Of a DNA stretch of 24,648 bases, positions 15,296 through 23,010 are shown in pieces. The DNA comes from Anaerolineae bacterium (GTDB lineage: Bacteria; Chloroflexota; Anaerolineae; Anaerolineales; Villigracilaceae): assembly GCA_017303735.1 (NCBI GenBank), contig JAFLCF010000047.1, positions 1 through 24,648 of the forward strand, read 5' to 3'. The number at the start of each line of letters is the position of its first letter. Within the stretch, counting starts at the first letter, position 1. The notes beneath the pieces are model-generated. The model was not told where the DNA came from and did not search any database. It saw nothing but the letters and a program-made list of their open reading frames with translations. The translations under genes were made by a program, and so were the position numbers.

Positions 15296-16033
15296 TTATT
15301 TTTCATTGATCGGCTCAATGACGGTTAGCCTGATCTCCAGAAAGATAAAGCCAGCCAGCAAAACCAGCCATGCCAGGACTTGTTCCTGCCTGAACCCACT
15401 GAAAATGACAACGTAGTTTGCGTGAAAGGCTTGCAGCATAAGTTGGGAGAGGGCGGTTAGGATCGTGAAAAGTAGGAAGTGAACGCCCGGGCGTGGATTC
15501 GGCTTGAAGAGCCATAACAAGACCAATATCAGGGATGAGGCGAGCGCGTTATAGAGTTGGGTGGGGTGGCGGGTTGCGTTCCACATGTCGATTCCCCAGG
15601 GTTGGTCGGTGGGAAGTCCAAAGGCGGTTCTTGCGGCAAGATGACTTAATCCGAGACCGATGAAAATGACGGCGAAGAACGGGGTTAGCGCATCCAGAAT
15701 ATTCCAAAAGGCAAGTTGCTTTCTTTGACCATGAACTAACACGACAATGAAGGCGGTGGCAAGTGCGCCTGGCATGTCGAAAAGGTCGGGATTAATGGAC
15801 ACAATATCGAGCGGACTTTTGGAGAACGCTGCCATGTTTTGTAGAACATAGGATAAGCGCCCACCGATGATGAATGCGGCGAGACCATAAAAAGTAATGT
15901 CGTTTAGGTGCTCTTTGCTGATGCCATGCCGCTCTGTACGGCGCTCTGCAAGGAGAAGCCCGAGCCATGTGGCAATGACGAGCAGGATCATATGGCGAGG
16001 CGGAGTGAATAGAGTTTGGAATGCTTCAAGCAT
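15296..16033 (-). CDS. Lgt-family membrane protein, likely not a functional Lgt
   Basis: 245 residues with about seven membrane helices. Resemblance to prolipoprotein diacylglyceryl transferase is seen in FIIGGRLSYVLQN (54-66) and in LPTDQPWGI (140-148) plus RHPTQLYNAL (155-164), all in the family order. However, the segment corresponding to the Lgt signature GRIGNF...NG reads GLGLSHLAARTAFG (126-139), so the conserved Arg and Asn are missing. The catalytic His region reads FDMPGALATA (85-94) with no His, and the late Arg in the sixth-seventh helix area is also not seen. It may have kept the lipid-binding fold with another function. It follows the thioredoxin gene after a single base, so the two are co-translated. 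Family by motif order; loss of activity is inferred by eye. Confidence 0.7.
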   Translation of the reverse strand: MLEAFQTLFTPPRHMILLVIATWLGLLLAERRTERHGISKEHLNDITFYGLAAFIIGGRLSYVLQNMAAFSKSPLDIVSINPDLFDMPGALATAFIVVLVHGQRKQLAFWNILDALTPFFAVIFIGLGLSHLAARTAFGLPTDQPWGIDMWNATRHPTQLYNALASSLILVLLWLFKPNPRPGVHFLLFTILTALSQLMLQAFHANYVVIFSGFRQEQVLAWLVLLAGFIFLEIRLTVIEPINEK

Positions 16034-16034
16034 G

Positions 16035-16571
16035 TTATTTCAATGCCTCTTCGATGCGTGTGCGGAGCAGGGCTTCAGACATCGGTCCACCGATGACGAC
16101 TTCGCTGATGATGCCCTGTCTGTTGATAAAGTACGAAGATGGAAGAGAACGTACTTGGTAGGCGCGGCTGACATCTGATGTTTCATCCAGAAGAATGGGG
16201 AAGGTAAGATTGTGCGACTCGGTGAATGGAGCAATATCGAGCGGATTGTCTTGGAAGGTGCTGTTCACCCCAAGGACAATAAAGCCTTGATCTTTATATT
16301 CGTTATACATTTTTTCAATAGCGGGCATTTCGGCTTCGCAGGGCGGGCACCAGGTAGCCCATACATTGACCAGCACAGCCTGCCCTTTAAGTTCGGACAG
16401 AGTATAGGTTTCACCTTTGGCGGTTTGGAGCGTGAAATCGGGCGCGAGGAAGCCCGTCTGCGGCGCGGGACCAGTTGTACTGGTGTCGCCGCTTTGTGCG
16501 GAAAGGACGATCCAGGATGCGCCCGCAATGAGGACAAGGGTATAGAGAATGATTCGTTGGGTTTGGTTCAT
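16035..16571 (-). CDS. TlpA/ResA-like membrane-anchored thioredoxin
   Basis: 178 residues from the ATG at 16571. The frame is open much further upstream, but that part lies antisense to the DUF429 gene and lacks coding character. One N-terminal helix (7-25) anchors an extracytoplasmic AhpC/TSA-thioredoxin domain that begins APDFTLQT (43-50). The redox motif WCPPC is at 74-78 and the cis-Pro at 144 (SLPSSYFI). WCPPC is typical of ResA/TlpA reductases that keep cysteines reduced on cytochromes or other exported proteins. It leads a two-gene unit with the Lgt-like protein. No strong ribosome binding site is visible before the ATG. Partner not identifiable from the window. Confidence 0.9.
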   Translation of the reverse strand: MNQTQRIILYTLVLIAGASWIVLSAQSGDTSTTGPAPQTGFLAPDFTLQTAKGETYTLSELKGQAVLVNVWATWCPPCEAEMPAIEKMYNEYKDQGFIVLGVNSTFQDNPLDIAPFTESHNLTFPILLDETSDVSRAYQVRSLPSSYFINRQGIISEVVIGGPMSEALLRTRIEEALK

Positions 16572-16638
16572 GTGGATTTGGAAGTAAAATAGGATTTGTT
16601 TCTTTTGGTTCGTCGTTCTCTCACACATCAATCTTACT

Positions 16639-17397
16639 ATGTTTATTACAGACTCTGTTTTCATTGGTATTGATCCCACCTCTGCGCATAATTCTTTTAC
16701 GTATGCGGCATTGGATAAAGGTCTTAATCTCATCGCTCTTTCAGACGGTGAATTGGACGATGTGCTGGCTTTTATTGGCGGGCATTCTTCTGCCATTGTA
16801 GCCGTTAACGCACCGTCGGGTTTAAATCGCGGATTAGTTCGTGATAAGAAAAAAGAATTGTTTAAGACCTTGAAGACACGTGCTTTGGGCTTTCGAGTCG
16901 CTGAGCTTGACCTGCGTGAACGCGGCATTCCCATTTCAGGCACTCCCGCCACGGTGAGTGCCTGCCCTGCCTGGGTGCAGGCTGGGTTTGCTTTATATCG
17001 CAAGCTGGAAAAGATGGGCTTCAAAAAATACCCGGCAGAACAGGCATCATTTCAGGTATTAGAAACACAACCGCACGCCGCTTTTTGTGTTATGGCAGGT
17101 GTTATACCGCAATCGAAGCCGTCGCTGGAAGGCAAACTCCAGCGGCAGTTGCTGCTCTATGAAGCCGGGGTACGCATCCAAGACCCGATGGATTTTTTTG
17201 AAGAGATCACACGCCATAAAATGCTCAAAGGAACCTGGCCCCTCGATATGCTGTATCAACCCGAACAGCTAGACGCGCTTATGGCTGCTTATACTGCCTG
17301 GTACGCGATTCACAAGCCAGATAACATCTCTTTTGTTGGAGACCGAAAAGAAGGCTTGATCGTATTGCCCGAGAAAAACTTGAAAGAAAAATACTAA
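16639..17397 (+). CDS. DUF429 protein (predicted RNase H-like fold)
   Basis: 252 residues, the usual DUF429 length. It opens with a strand ending in GIDPTSA (10-16), the RNase H-like first Asp, followed by the second strand and, at 53-61, VAVNAPSGL, where most relatives as I recall them read a-I-D-a-P. LETQPHAAF (141-149) matches the family's E-x-y-P-aa block, and the C-terminal LDALMAAYTAWY (271-282 of the wider block, near residue 210-222) matches the D-x-x-DAxxaA helix. Function is not known; an RNase H-like nuclease is predicted for the family. It starts 67 bases from the divergent thioredoxin gene, with no clear ribosome binding site, and ends 21 bases before transketolase. Confidence 0.78.
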   Translation: MFITDSVFIGIDPTSAHNSFTYAALDKGLNLIALSDGELDDVLAFIGGHSSAIVAVNAPSGLNRGLVRDKKKELFKTLKTRALGFRVAELDLRERGIPISGTPATVSACPAWVQAGFALYRKLEKMGFKKYPAEQASFQVLETQPHAAFCVMAGVIPQSKPSLEGKLQRQLLLYEAGVRIQDPMDFFEEITRHKMLKGTWPLDMLYQPEQLDALMAAYTAWYAIHKPDNISFVGDRKEGLIVLPEKNLKEKY

Positions 17398-17418
17398 CCG
17401 AATGGTAAAATATCGCCC

Positions 17419-19389
17419 ATGACAACCCCAGAATTTCAAAACAAAGCCATAAATACACTTCGATTTTTATCCGCCGATGGCGTGCAAAAAGCCAACTCGG
17501 GACACCCCGGTCTTCCGATGGGTGCCGCTGCGATGGCGTTCACTGTTTGGACTCGTCACCTGCGACACAGTCCACGCAACCCCAAGTGGATGGGACGTGA
17601 CCGCTTCATCCTTTCGGGTGGGCATGGTTCCATGCTTCTATACTCTCTCTTGCATCTGACCGGGTACGACCTACCTCTCGAGCAATTGCAGAGCTTCCGC
17701 CAATGGGAGAGTCTGACACCCGGTCACCCGGAATATGGGCATACCCCCGGTGTGGAAGTGACCACGGGTCCGCTTGGACAGGGATTCTCCAGTGGCGTGG
17801 GCATGGCAATCGCTGCGGCTCACCTTGCTGCCATTTTCAACAAACCGGGTCATGAGTTGCTCGACTCTTACATCTATGCCATCGTCACAGATGGTGACTT
17901 GATGGAAGGTGTCGCTTCTGAAGCCGCTTCGTTGGCTGGGCATCTCTCGCTTGGCAAACTCATCTATTTGTATGATGACAATAAAATTTCCATTGACGGC
18001 TCAACCGACCTTGCCTTCACCGAAGACCGCGCCAAACGCTTCGAAGCCTACGGCTGGCATATTCAGCGCGTGGACGATGGCAACGATGTCGAAGCCATTG
18101 ATGCAGCTATCAAAGTTGCGAAAGCAGACCCACGCCCGTCGTTGATTTTGTGCCGCACCATCATTGGTTTCGGCGCCCCGAACCGACAAGGCACGCAAAA
18201 AGCACACGGCGAACCTCTCGGCGACGAAGAACTCAACGCCGCAAAAGATAACCTTGGCTGGCCCAAGGAACCGCGTTTCTTGATCCCTGATGATGTGCTT
18301 GAGTTCTATCGCAAAGCCGTTGACCGTGGACGTGAACTCGAAGCTGATTGGAAGATGCGCCGTGAGGCTTACGTCCGTCTCTTCCCGGATCTGGGCGCAG
18401 AATTCAACCGCCGCGTGTTGATGAATAAATTACCCGATGGCTGGGAAACTGCAGTGCCAACTTTCCCTGCCGACCCGAAGGGCATGGCAACTCGTGCCGC
18501 TTCTGGTAAGGTCATTAACGCATTGGCTGCAAAACTCCCCGAACTTATCGGCGGCTCGGCAGACCTTGCTCCTTCGAACAATACCAAGATCGATGGTTCA
18601 CCTGCTTTCCAAAAAGATTCCCCGGCAGGGCGCAACTTCCACTTTGGTGTGCGTGAGCATGGGATGGGTTCCGTTCTCAATGGCATGGCGATTTTCGGCG
18701 GCGTAATTCCGTACGGCGCGACCTTCCTTGTATTTGCTGATTACATGCGTGCTTCCGTCCGCTTGGCGGCGCTTTCACATTACCCGACCATTTTCATTTT
18801 CACTCACGACTCTGTAGGCTTGGGCGAAGACGGTCCGACACATCAGCCTGTGGAGCATATGGCATCTCTGCGTATCATTCCGAATCTGGTTGTGCTCCGC
18901 CCGGCAGATGCGAATGAGACGGCTCAAGCCTGGAAAGTTGCTATCTCGCGCCGAGATGGTCCCACCGTGTTGGCGTTGACCCGCCAAAATGTTCCTACAT
19001 TGGATACGCCTGCCTTGGTTGAAAAAGGCGCCTATGTGCTGAAAGATTTCGGCAAACCTGAAATGATCCTCATGGCATCTGGCTCGGAAGTTGGGCTTGT
19101 CCTTGAAGCCGCGCAGAAACTAGCAGACGAAGGCAAGGGTGTGCGTGTGGTGTCCTTCCCGAGTTGGGAACTGTTCGAGAAACAGGACGAAGCCTATCGC
19201 GAGTCTGTGTTGCCGAAGAGCATTCAGAAGAGACTCGCTGTCGAAGCCGGAACAAGTTTCGGTTGGGAACGATACGCGAAGTCCGTTATTGGAATTGACC
19301 GCTACGGTGCATCCGCTCCGGCGAAGACCATCTTCGAAAAGCTGGGCTTTACAGTTGAGAATGTTGTAGCGAAAGCGCAAGAACTTTAA
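17419..19389 (+). CDS. tkt: Transketolase
   Basis: 656 residues, full length. It exchanges two-carbon ketol units between sugar phosphates in the cytoplasm, using thiamine diphosphate. The N-terminal PP domain has SGHPGLPMG (27-35, with H29), the ThDP motif TDGDLMEG (157-164) and the metal ligand N188 in YDDNK. The pyrimidine domain has [10 protein letters not shown] (378-387) and VREHGMG with the catalytic E413. The C-terminal domain includes [12 protein letters not shown] and FEKQDEAYR. No Shine-Dalgarno precedes the ATG; TGGTAAAAT ends seven bases upstream and could be the -10 of a leaderless transcript. It heads a pentose phosphate block with rpiB and the tal-pgi fusion. Confidence 0.97.
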   Translation: MTTPEFQNKAINTLRFLSADGVQKANSGHPGLPMGAAAMAFTVWTRHLRHSPRNPKWMGRDRFILSGGHGSMLLYSLLHLTGYDLPLEQLQSFRQWESLTPGHPEYGHTPGVEVTTGPLGQGFSSGVGMAIAAAHLAAIFNKPGHELLDSYIYAIVTDGDLMEGVASEAASLAGHLSLGKLIYLYDDNKISIDGSTDLAFTEDRAKRFEAYGWHIQRVDDGNDVEAIDAAIKVAKADPRPSLILCRTIIGFGAPNRQGTQKAHGEPLGDEELNAAKDNLGWPKEPRFLIPDDVLEFYRKAVDRGRELEADWKMRREAYVRLFPDLGAEFNRRVLMNKLPDGWETAVPTFPADPKGMATRAASGKVINALAAKLPELIGGSADLAPSNNTKIDGSPAFQKDSPAGRNFHFGVREHGMGSVLNGMAIFGGVIPYGATFLVFADYMRASVRLAALSHYPTIFIFTHDSVGLGEDGPTHQPVEHMASLRIIPNLVVLRPADANETAQAWKVAISRRDGPTVLALTRQNVPTLDTPALVEKGAYVLKDFGKPEMILMASGSEVGLVLEAAQKLADEGKGVRVVSFPSWELFEKQDEAYRESVLPKSIQKRLAVEAGTSFGWERYAKSVIGIDRYGASAPAKTIFEKLGFTVENVVAKAQEL

Positions 19390-19395
19390 TGATTT

Positions 19396-19431
19396 AGACC
19401 TGACAGGTTTCCAAAACCTGTCAGGTCTTTT
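19396..19431 (+). terminator. Perfect 15-bp hairpin with T-run between tkt and rpiB
   Basis: AGACCTGACAGGTTT (19396-19410) pairs perfectly with AAACCTGTCAGGTCT (19414-19428) around the loop CCA, followed by TTTT at 19428-19431. The rpiB ribosome binding site AGGAG starts at 19432, directly after the hairpin. It has the form of an intrinsic terminator or attenuator. It also resembles dispersed GACCTGACAGGTTT palindromes that I recall from several environmental phyla, so it may be a mobile repeat reused as a terminator. Confidence 0.72.
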
Positions 19432-19440
19432 AGGAGAATA

Positions 19441-19899
19441 ATGAAAGTAGCAGTTGGTTGTGACCACGGCGGGTTTCCGCTTAAGGATGTTGTCCTTGAA
19501 GCCATGAAGGCGATGGGGCATGAAGTGATCGATGTGGGGACGTTTAGCGCAGAAGCTGTGGACTTCCCTGATTTCGTAAAAAAAGTTGGCGAGAAAGTGC
19601 AGAGTGGCGAAGCCGAACGTGGAATTTTGATCTGCGGTTCGGGCATTGGCGCGGCGATTGCGGCGAATAAAATGAAAGGTATTTTCGCTTCGATCTGCCA
19701 CGATACGTACTCTGCGGCGCAAGGTGTGGAACACGATGCCATGAATGTGCTTTGCATGGGCGGTCGTGTGATCGGACCGGAACTTGTCAAAGTGATCGTG
19801 CCTGCATTTTTGAATGCAGAATATTTAGGCGATAAAGCCGGTGGTGAACGTTTCGCTCGCCGGGTGGGGAAGATTAGGAAAATGGAAGAGAACCAGTAA
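19441..19899 (+). CDS. rpiB: Ribose-5-phosphate isomerase B
   Basis: 152 residues, typical RpiB length. It interconverts ribose 5-phosphate and ribulose 5-phosphate in the cytoplasm. The substrate loop GCDHGGF is at 6-12 (D8, H9), the catalytic C65 lies in the anion-binding loop CGSGIGAAIAANK (65-77), and the second half has CHDTYSA (86-92), H98 and MNVLCMGGRVIG (101-112). All key RpiB residues are present, and there is no similarity to the unrelated RpiA. AGGAG at 19432-19436 precedes the ATG. Neighbours tkt and tal-pgi make up the same pathway. LacAB-type galactose-6-phosphate isomerase is a related alternative, but the single gene and the context favour RpiB. Confidence 0.95.
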   Translation: MKVAVGCDHGGFPLKDVVLEAMKAMGHEVIDVGTFSAEAVDFPDFVKKVGEKVQSGEAERGILICGSGIGAAIAANKMKGIFASICHDTYSAAQGVEHDAMNVLCMGGRVIGPELVKVIVPAFLNAEYLGDKAGGERFARRVGKIRKMEENQ

Positions 19900-19930
19900 A
19901 TAGTAATTGGTAATTACCAGTTACTATTTA
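19897..19930. repeat. 34-base near-perfect palindrome built of heptad units
   Basis: The segment is its own reverse complement apart from one mismatched pair (centre between 19913 and 19914). The right half can be read as TTACCAG, TTACTAT, TTACTTA in 7-base steps, and the left half as AGTAAAT, AGTAATT, GGTAATT, so two heptad runs face each other. The left end contains the rpiB stop codon (19897-19899). Composition and word use resemble the array at 3064-3147. There is no T-run directly after it, so a terminator role is uncertain. Confidence 0.65.
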
Positions 19931-19955
19931 CTTAATTTAAGGAGCATTTTTTATC

Positions 19956-22646
19956 ATGTCTGAATCAATCAAGAAGTTAACTGCCCTTGGTCAATCGCTT
20001 TGGTACGACAATATTCAACGAAAATTGTTAGTCAATGGCGAACTCAAAGCCATGATCGACCGTGGCGATATTCGCGGTGTGACCTCGAACCCGACCATTT
20101 TTCAAAATGCCATTGCCAAGACCAACGATTATGATGCCGCGCTGACTCCGCTTGCGTGGGCAGGCTGGGACTCGGAGAAGATCTTCTGGCAATTGGCTGT
20201 GGAAGATATTCAAGAAGCCTGTGACCTATTCCGTCCGCTCTATGAACAGAGCAAAGGCGGCGATGGCTATGTGAGTTTGGAAGTCAGCCCATATTTGGCG
20301 CGTGACACTGAAGCCACTGCTAAACAAGCGCAGGAGCTTTGGAATCGCGTTAACCGCCCGAATCTAATGGTCAAGATTCCCGCCACCAAAGAAGGCATCC
20401 CTGCCATTCGCACCAGCATAGCGGCGGGCATCAACGTCAATGTTACGTTGATCTTCTCGCTCTCGCGTTACGCCGAAGTGATGAATGCCTATCTCGAAGG
20501 GATCGAAGAACGTGTGGCAAAAGACCTGCCTGTGAATCAGATCGCTTCTGTGGCGTCTTTCTTCGTCTCCCGCGTCGACTCAAAAGTGGACCCCAAATTG
20601 TCCGAAGATTCTCCATTGCGCGGCAAGGCGGCGGTTGCAAATGCCAAGCTGGCATATGAACAGTTCGAAGCCATTTTCACGTCGCCGCGTTTTGCCACGC
20701 TCAAGGCACGCTTCCGTGCGCGTGTGCAGCGTCCGCTGTGGGCGTCCACCGGCACGAAGAATCCGAGCTACCCCGATACGCTTTATGTCGATGAGCTCAT
20801 CGGTCCCGACACCGTCAACACGGTGCCGCCCGCTACGCTGGATGCCTTCCGCGATCATGGCACTGCCACGATGACGATTACGCGTGGTCTCGAATCGATG
20901 CAGCAAATTTTTGTTGACCTCAAAGCGCTCGGCATTTCTATGAGCACTGTTGTCACAGAACTCGAAGACGAAGGCGTGAAGTCTTTTGCCGATGCCTTCA
21001 AGACTCTTTTAGCTGCTATCGAAGAGCGACGAAGCGCTGCGCTCGCCTCCATTGCGCCGTTGGCTGATTCCGTTGCCAAGCGTTTGGCTACGCTGGAAAC
21101 TGAGTCTTTCCCCAAGCGTCTCTGGGAACATGATGTCACGCTCTGGTCTGGCGCGGACGACCCTGAAGGTCAAGCTGAAGCTGCTAAGCGCCTGGGCTGG
21201 CTAGACTCTGTCGACGATGCCCGCACACGTCTCGATGGATATCTCTCATTTGCCAAGCAAGTCCACGACGAGAAGATCGACCGCGTCTTGGTCATTGGTA
21301 TGGGCGGCTCATCGTTGACTGCTGAAGTGCTCAGCTCCTTGCTCGCGAATTTTGGTATTACTGCCAAACTCTCGCTTGCTATTCTCGACTCAACCGATCC
21401 AGCTCAAGTCGCCGAGGCTGTGAAGAACTATTCACCGGATAAGTCAATTTACATCATCGCCAGCAAATCTGGCGGGACGGCTGAGCTGATGGCTGCCTTC
21501 GATTACCTCTGGGAGTTGAGCAAGCACGACGGTTCCCGCTTCATCGTCACCACCGACCCAGGCACCTCGCTTGAAAAAATGGCGAACGAACGTGGCTTCC
21601 GCAAAGTATTTAACGCAGACCCGATGGTAGGCGGACGTTTCTCCGCGCTGACCGATTTCGGTTTGGTCCCTGCCGCGTTGATGGGCATGGACTTTGATAA
21701 ATTCCTCGGCAATGCTGACCGAATGCGCAAACAATCTCTGGCAGATGTACCTGCTGCGCGCAACCCCGGTGTGGCGTTGGGCGCCCTCATTGCAGAATCC
21801 GCTTTGATGGGCAGAGACAAGCTCACAGTTTTGGCGGATGCGCCTGTATCCGCTATGGCGGGCTGGGTGGAACAAGTCATCGCAGAGTCCAGCGGCAAGC
21901 ATGGCAAGGGTATTCTTCCCGTTGCTTTGGAACCGCTTGGCAAGCCCGAAGATTATGGCAACGATCGCTTGTTTGTGTATATCAAGAGCAATGGCGAATT
22001 AGAAGCGGGCATTTCTGAATTGAAGAAGTCGGGCTTCCCAGTGATCGAATTCCCGATGGAAAGTGCCTACGATGCCAGCACTGAATTCTTCCGCTGGGAA
22101 ATTGCGATCTCAACGGCATGTCATATTCTTGGGATCAATGCTTTTGACCAACCCGATGTGCAGGACAGCAAGTTGCGCACCATTGCTAAGATCAAAGATT
22201 ATCAGTCCACGGGCAAGCTGGCTGAGACCGATCTGGTTGACGTAAAAGATGCCAGGAAAGCCATTGAAGAATTTTTGGCGAATCCACAAGCGGGTGAGTT
22301 TGTGACCATCAATGCGTATTTGCCACGCAACAACGAAATGATTGAGGCGATACAAGCCTTGCGGACGAATATCCGCGCCAAGACCAAGTTGCCAGTGTCT
22401 GCCGGTTTTGGTCCACGCTTCCAGCATTCGACGGGTCAATTCCATAAGGGCGGTCCCAACAAGGGACGCTTCATCCAGTTTGTGTATGATGCGCAATCTG
22501 ACATGGACATTCCCGGGCAAGGCTTGACCTTCGGTACCCTCATCCGTGCGCAGGCATTGGGCGATTACGAAGCCTTGAAAGCGGCAGGACGCAAAGCTTT
22601 GCGTATTCGACTCACAAAGCCTGAAGATATCAAAGGCTTGTTCTAG
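19956..22646 (+). CDS. Bifunctional transaldolase / glucose-6-phosphate isomerase
   Basis: 896 residues joining two enzymes. The transaldolase part (1 to about 370) has D18, GVTSNPTIF (41-49), the Schiff-base Lys K140 in MVKIPAT (138-144), NVTLIFS (162-168) and SFFVSRVD (201-208), and moves a dihydroxyacetone unit between sugar phosphates. The isomerase part (about 385-896) has GMGGSSL (448-454), the phosphate loop SKSGGTAE (503-510), GGRFSALTDFG (559-569), E644 in ESSGK, H723 and FDQPDVQDSK with K739, which are the sugar-isomerase signatures. It converts fructose 6-phosphate, a transaldolase product, to glucose 6-phosphate. AAGGAG at 19939-19944 precedes the ATG. The fusion type is known from several bacteria including Chloroflexota. 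No frameshift or missing motif seen. Confidence 0.95.
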   Translation: MSESIKKLTALGQSLWYDNIQRKLLVNGELKAMIDRGDIRGVTSNPTIFQNAIAKTNDYDAALTPLAWAGWDSEKIFWQLAVEDIQEACDLFRPLYEQSKGGDGYVSLEVSPYLARDTEATAKQAQELWNRVNRPNLMVKIPATKEGIPAIRTSIAAGINVNVTLIFSLSRYAEVMNAYLEGIEERVAKDLPVNQIASVASFFVSRVDSKVDPKLSEDSPLRGKAAVANAKLAYEQFEAIFTSPRFATLKARFRARVQRPLWASTGTKNPSYPDTLYVDELIGPDTVNTVPPATLDAFRDHGTATMTITRGLESMQQIFVDLKALGISMSTVVTELEDEGVKSFADAFKTLLAAIEERRSAALASIAPLADSVAKRLATLETESFPKRLWEHDVTLWSGADDPEGQAEAAKRLGWLDSVDDARTRLDGYLSFAKQVHDEKIDRVLVIGMGGSSLTAEVLSSLLANFGITAKLSLAILDSTDPAQVAEAVKNYSPDKSIYIIASKSGGTAELMAAFDYLWELSKHDGSRFIVTTDPGTSLEKMANERGFRKVFNADPMVGGRFSALTDFGLVPAALMGMDFDKFLGNADRMRKQSLADVPAARNPGVALGALIAESALMGRDKLTVLADAPVSAMAGWVEQVIAESSGKHGKGILPVALEPLGKPEDYGNDRLFVYIKSNGELEAGISELKKSGFPVIEFPMESAYDASTEFFRWEIAISTACHILGINAFDQPDVQDSKLRTIAKIKDYQSTGKLAETDLVDVKDARKAIEEFLANPQAGEFVTINAYLPRNNEMIEAIQALRTNIRAKTKLPVSAGFGPRFQHSTGQFHKGGPNKGRFIQFVYDAQSDMDIPGQGLTFGTLIRAQALGDYEALKAAGRKALRIRLTKPEDIKGLF

Positions 22647-22981
22647 TGACCCTTGCTGAAGGGAAGTGCATTCCATGCCGAAAAGGTGACCCAGCATTGA
22701 CCGATGCTGAGGTCACCGAACTTCTTCCGCAGATTCCTGAATGGGAATTAGTTGAGGTAGATGGCATCAAACGTTTGCAACGAGTCTTCAAACTGAAAAA
22801 CTACGTTGAGGCGGTTGCTTTCACGAACAAGATCGCCATGACCGCTGAGAAGGAAGACCACCACCCGTTGATCGTGCTGGAGTGGGGTAGGGTTACTATC
22901 CAATGGTGGACGCATGTGGTCAAGGGCTTGCATCAGAACGATTTTGTGATGGCTGCCAAGACCAACGAATATTTTGGATAA
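22646..22981 (+). CDS. Pterin-4a-carbinolamine dehydratase (PCD/DCoH)
   Basis: 111 residues starting at a GTG whose G is the last base of the tal-pgi TAG, so translation is coupled. EKEDHHPLIVLEWGRVTIQW (68-87) carries the active-site pair H72/H73 followed by P74, with H90 and D99 completing the family pattern. An N-terminal extension CIPCRKGDPALT (8-19) is common in bacterial members. The enzyme dehydrates 4a-hydroxytetrahydropterin during aromatic amino acid hydroxylation; many bacteria carrying it lack the hydroxylase, and a role in molybdopterin-type metabolism has been proposed for some. No pterin or hydroxylase gene is nearby, so its role here is open. It ends in a shared terminator. 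Confidence 0.9.
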   Translation: MTLAEGKCIPCRKGDPALTDAEVTELLPQIPEWELVEVDGIKRLQRVFKLKNYVEAVAFTNKIAMTAEKEDHHPLIVLEWGRVTIQWWTHVVKGLHQNDFVMAAKTNEYFG

Positions 22982-23010
22982 AAAAGGCGACCCATATGGG
23001 TCGCCTTTTT
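22981..23010. terminator. Symmetric bidirectional terminator
   Basis: A perfect 30-base palindrome: five A, GGCGACCC, ATAT, GGGTCGCC, five T. The eight GC-rich pairs are followed by a T-run on both strands. It overlaps the last base of the dehydratase stop (22979-22981) and the first base of the alpha-galactosidase stop on the other strand (23010-23012), so one element ends both converging genes. Confidence 0.93.

Noticed and set aside
16572..17024. Upstream extension of the thioredoxin frame on the minus strand by about 150 codons
   Set aside because: This part is antisense to the DUF429 gene, has no domain, and the natural membrane anchor begins at the ATG at 16571.
19120..19734. 204-codon minus-strand frame across tkt and rpiB
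   Set aside because: A shadow of two well-supported enzymes; it crosses the hairpin between them and has no domain.
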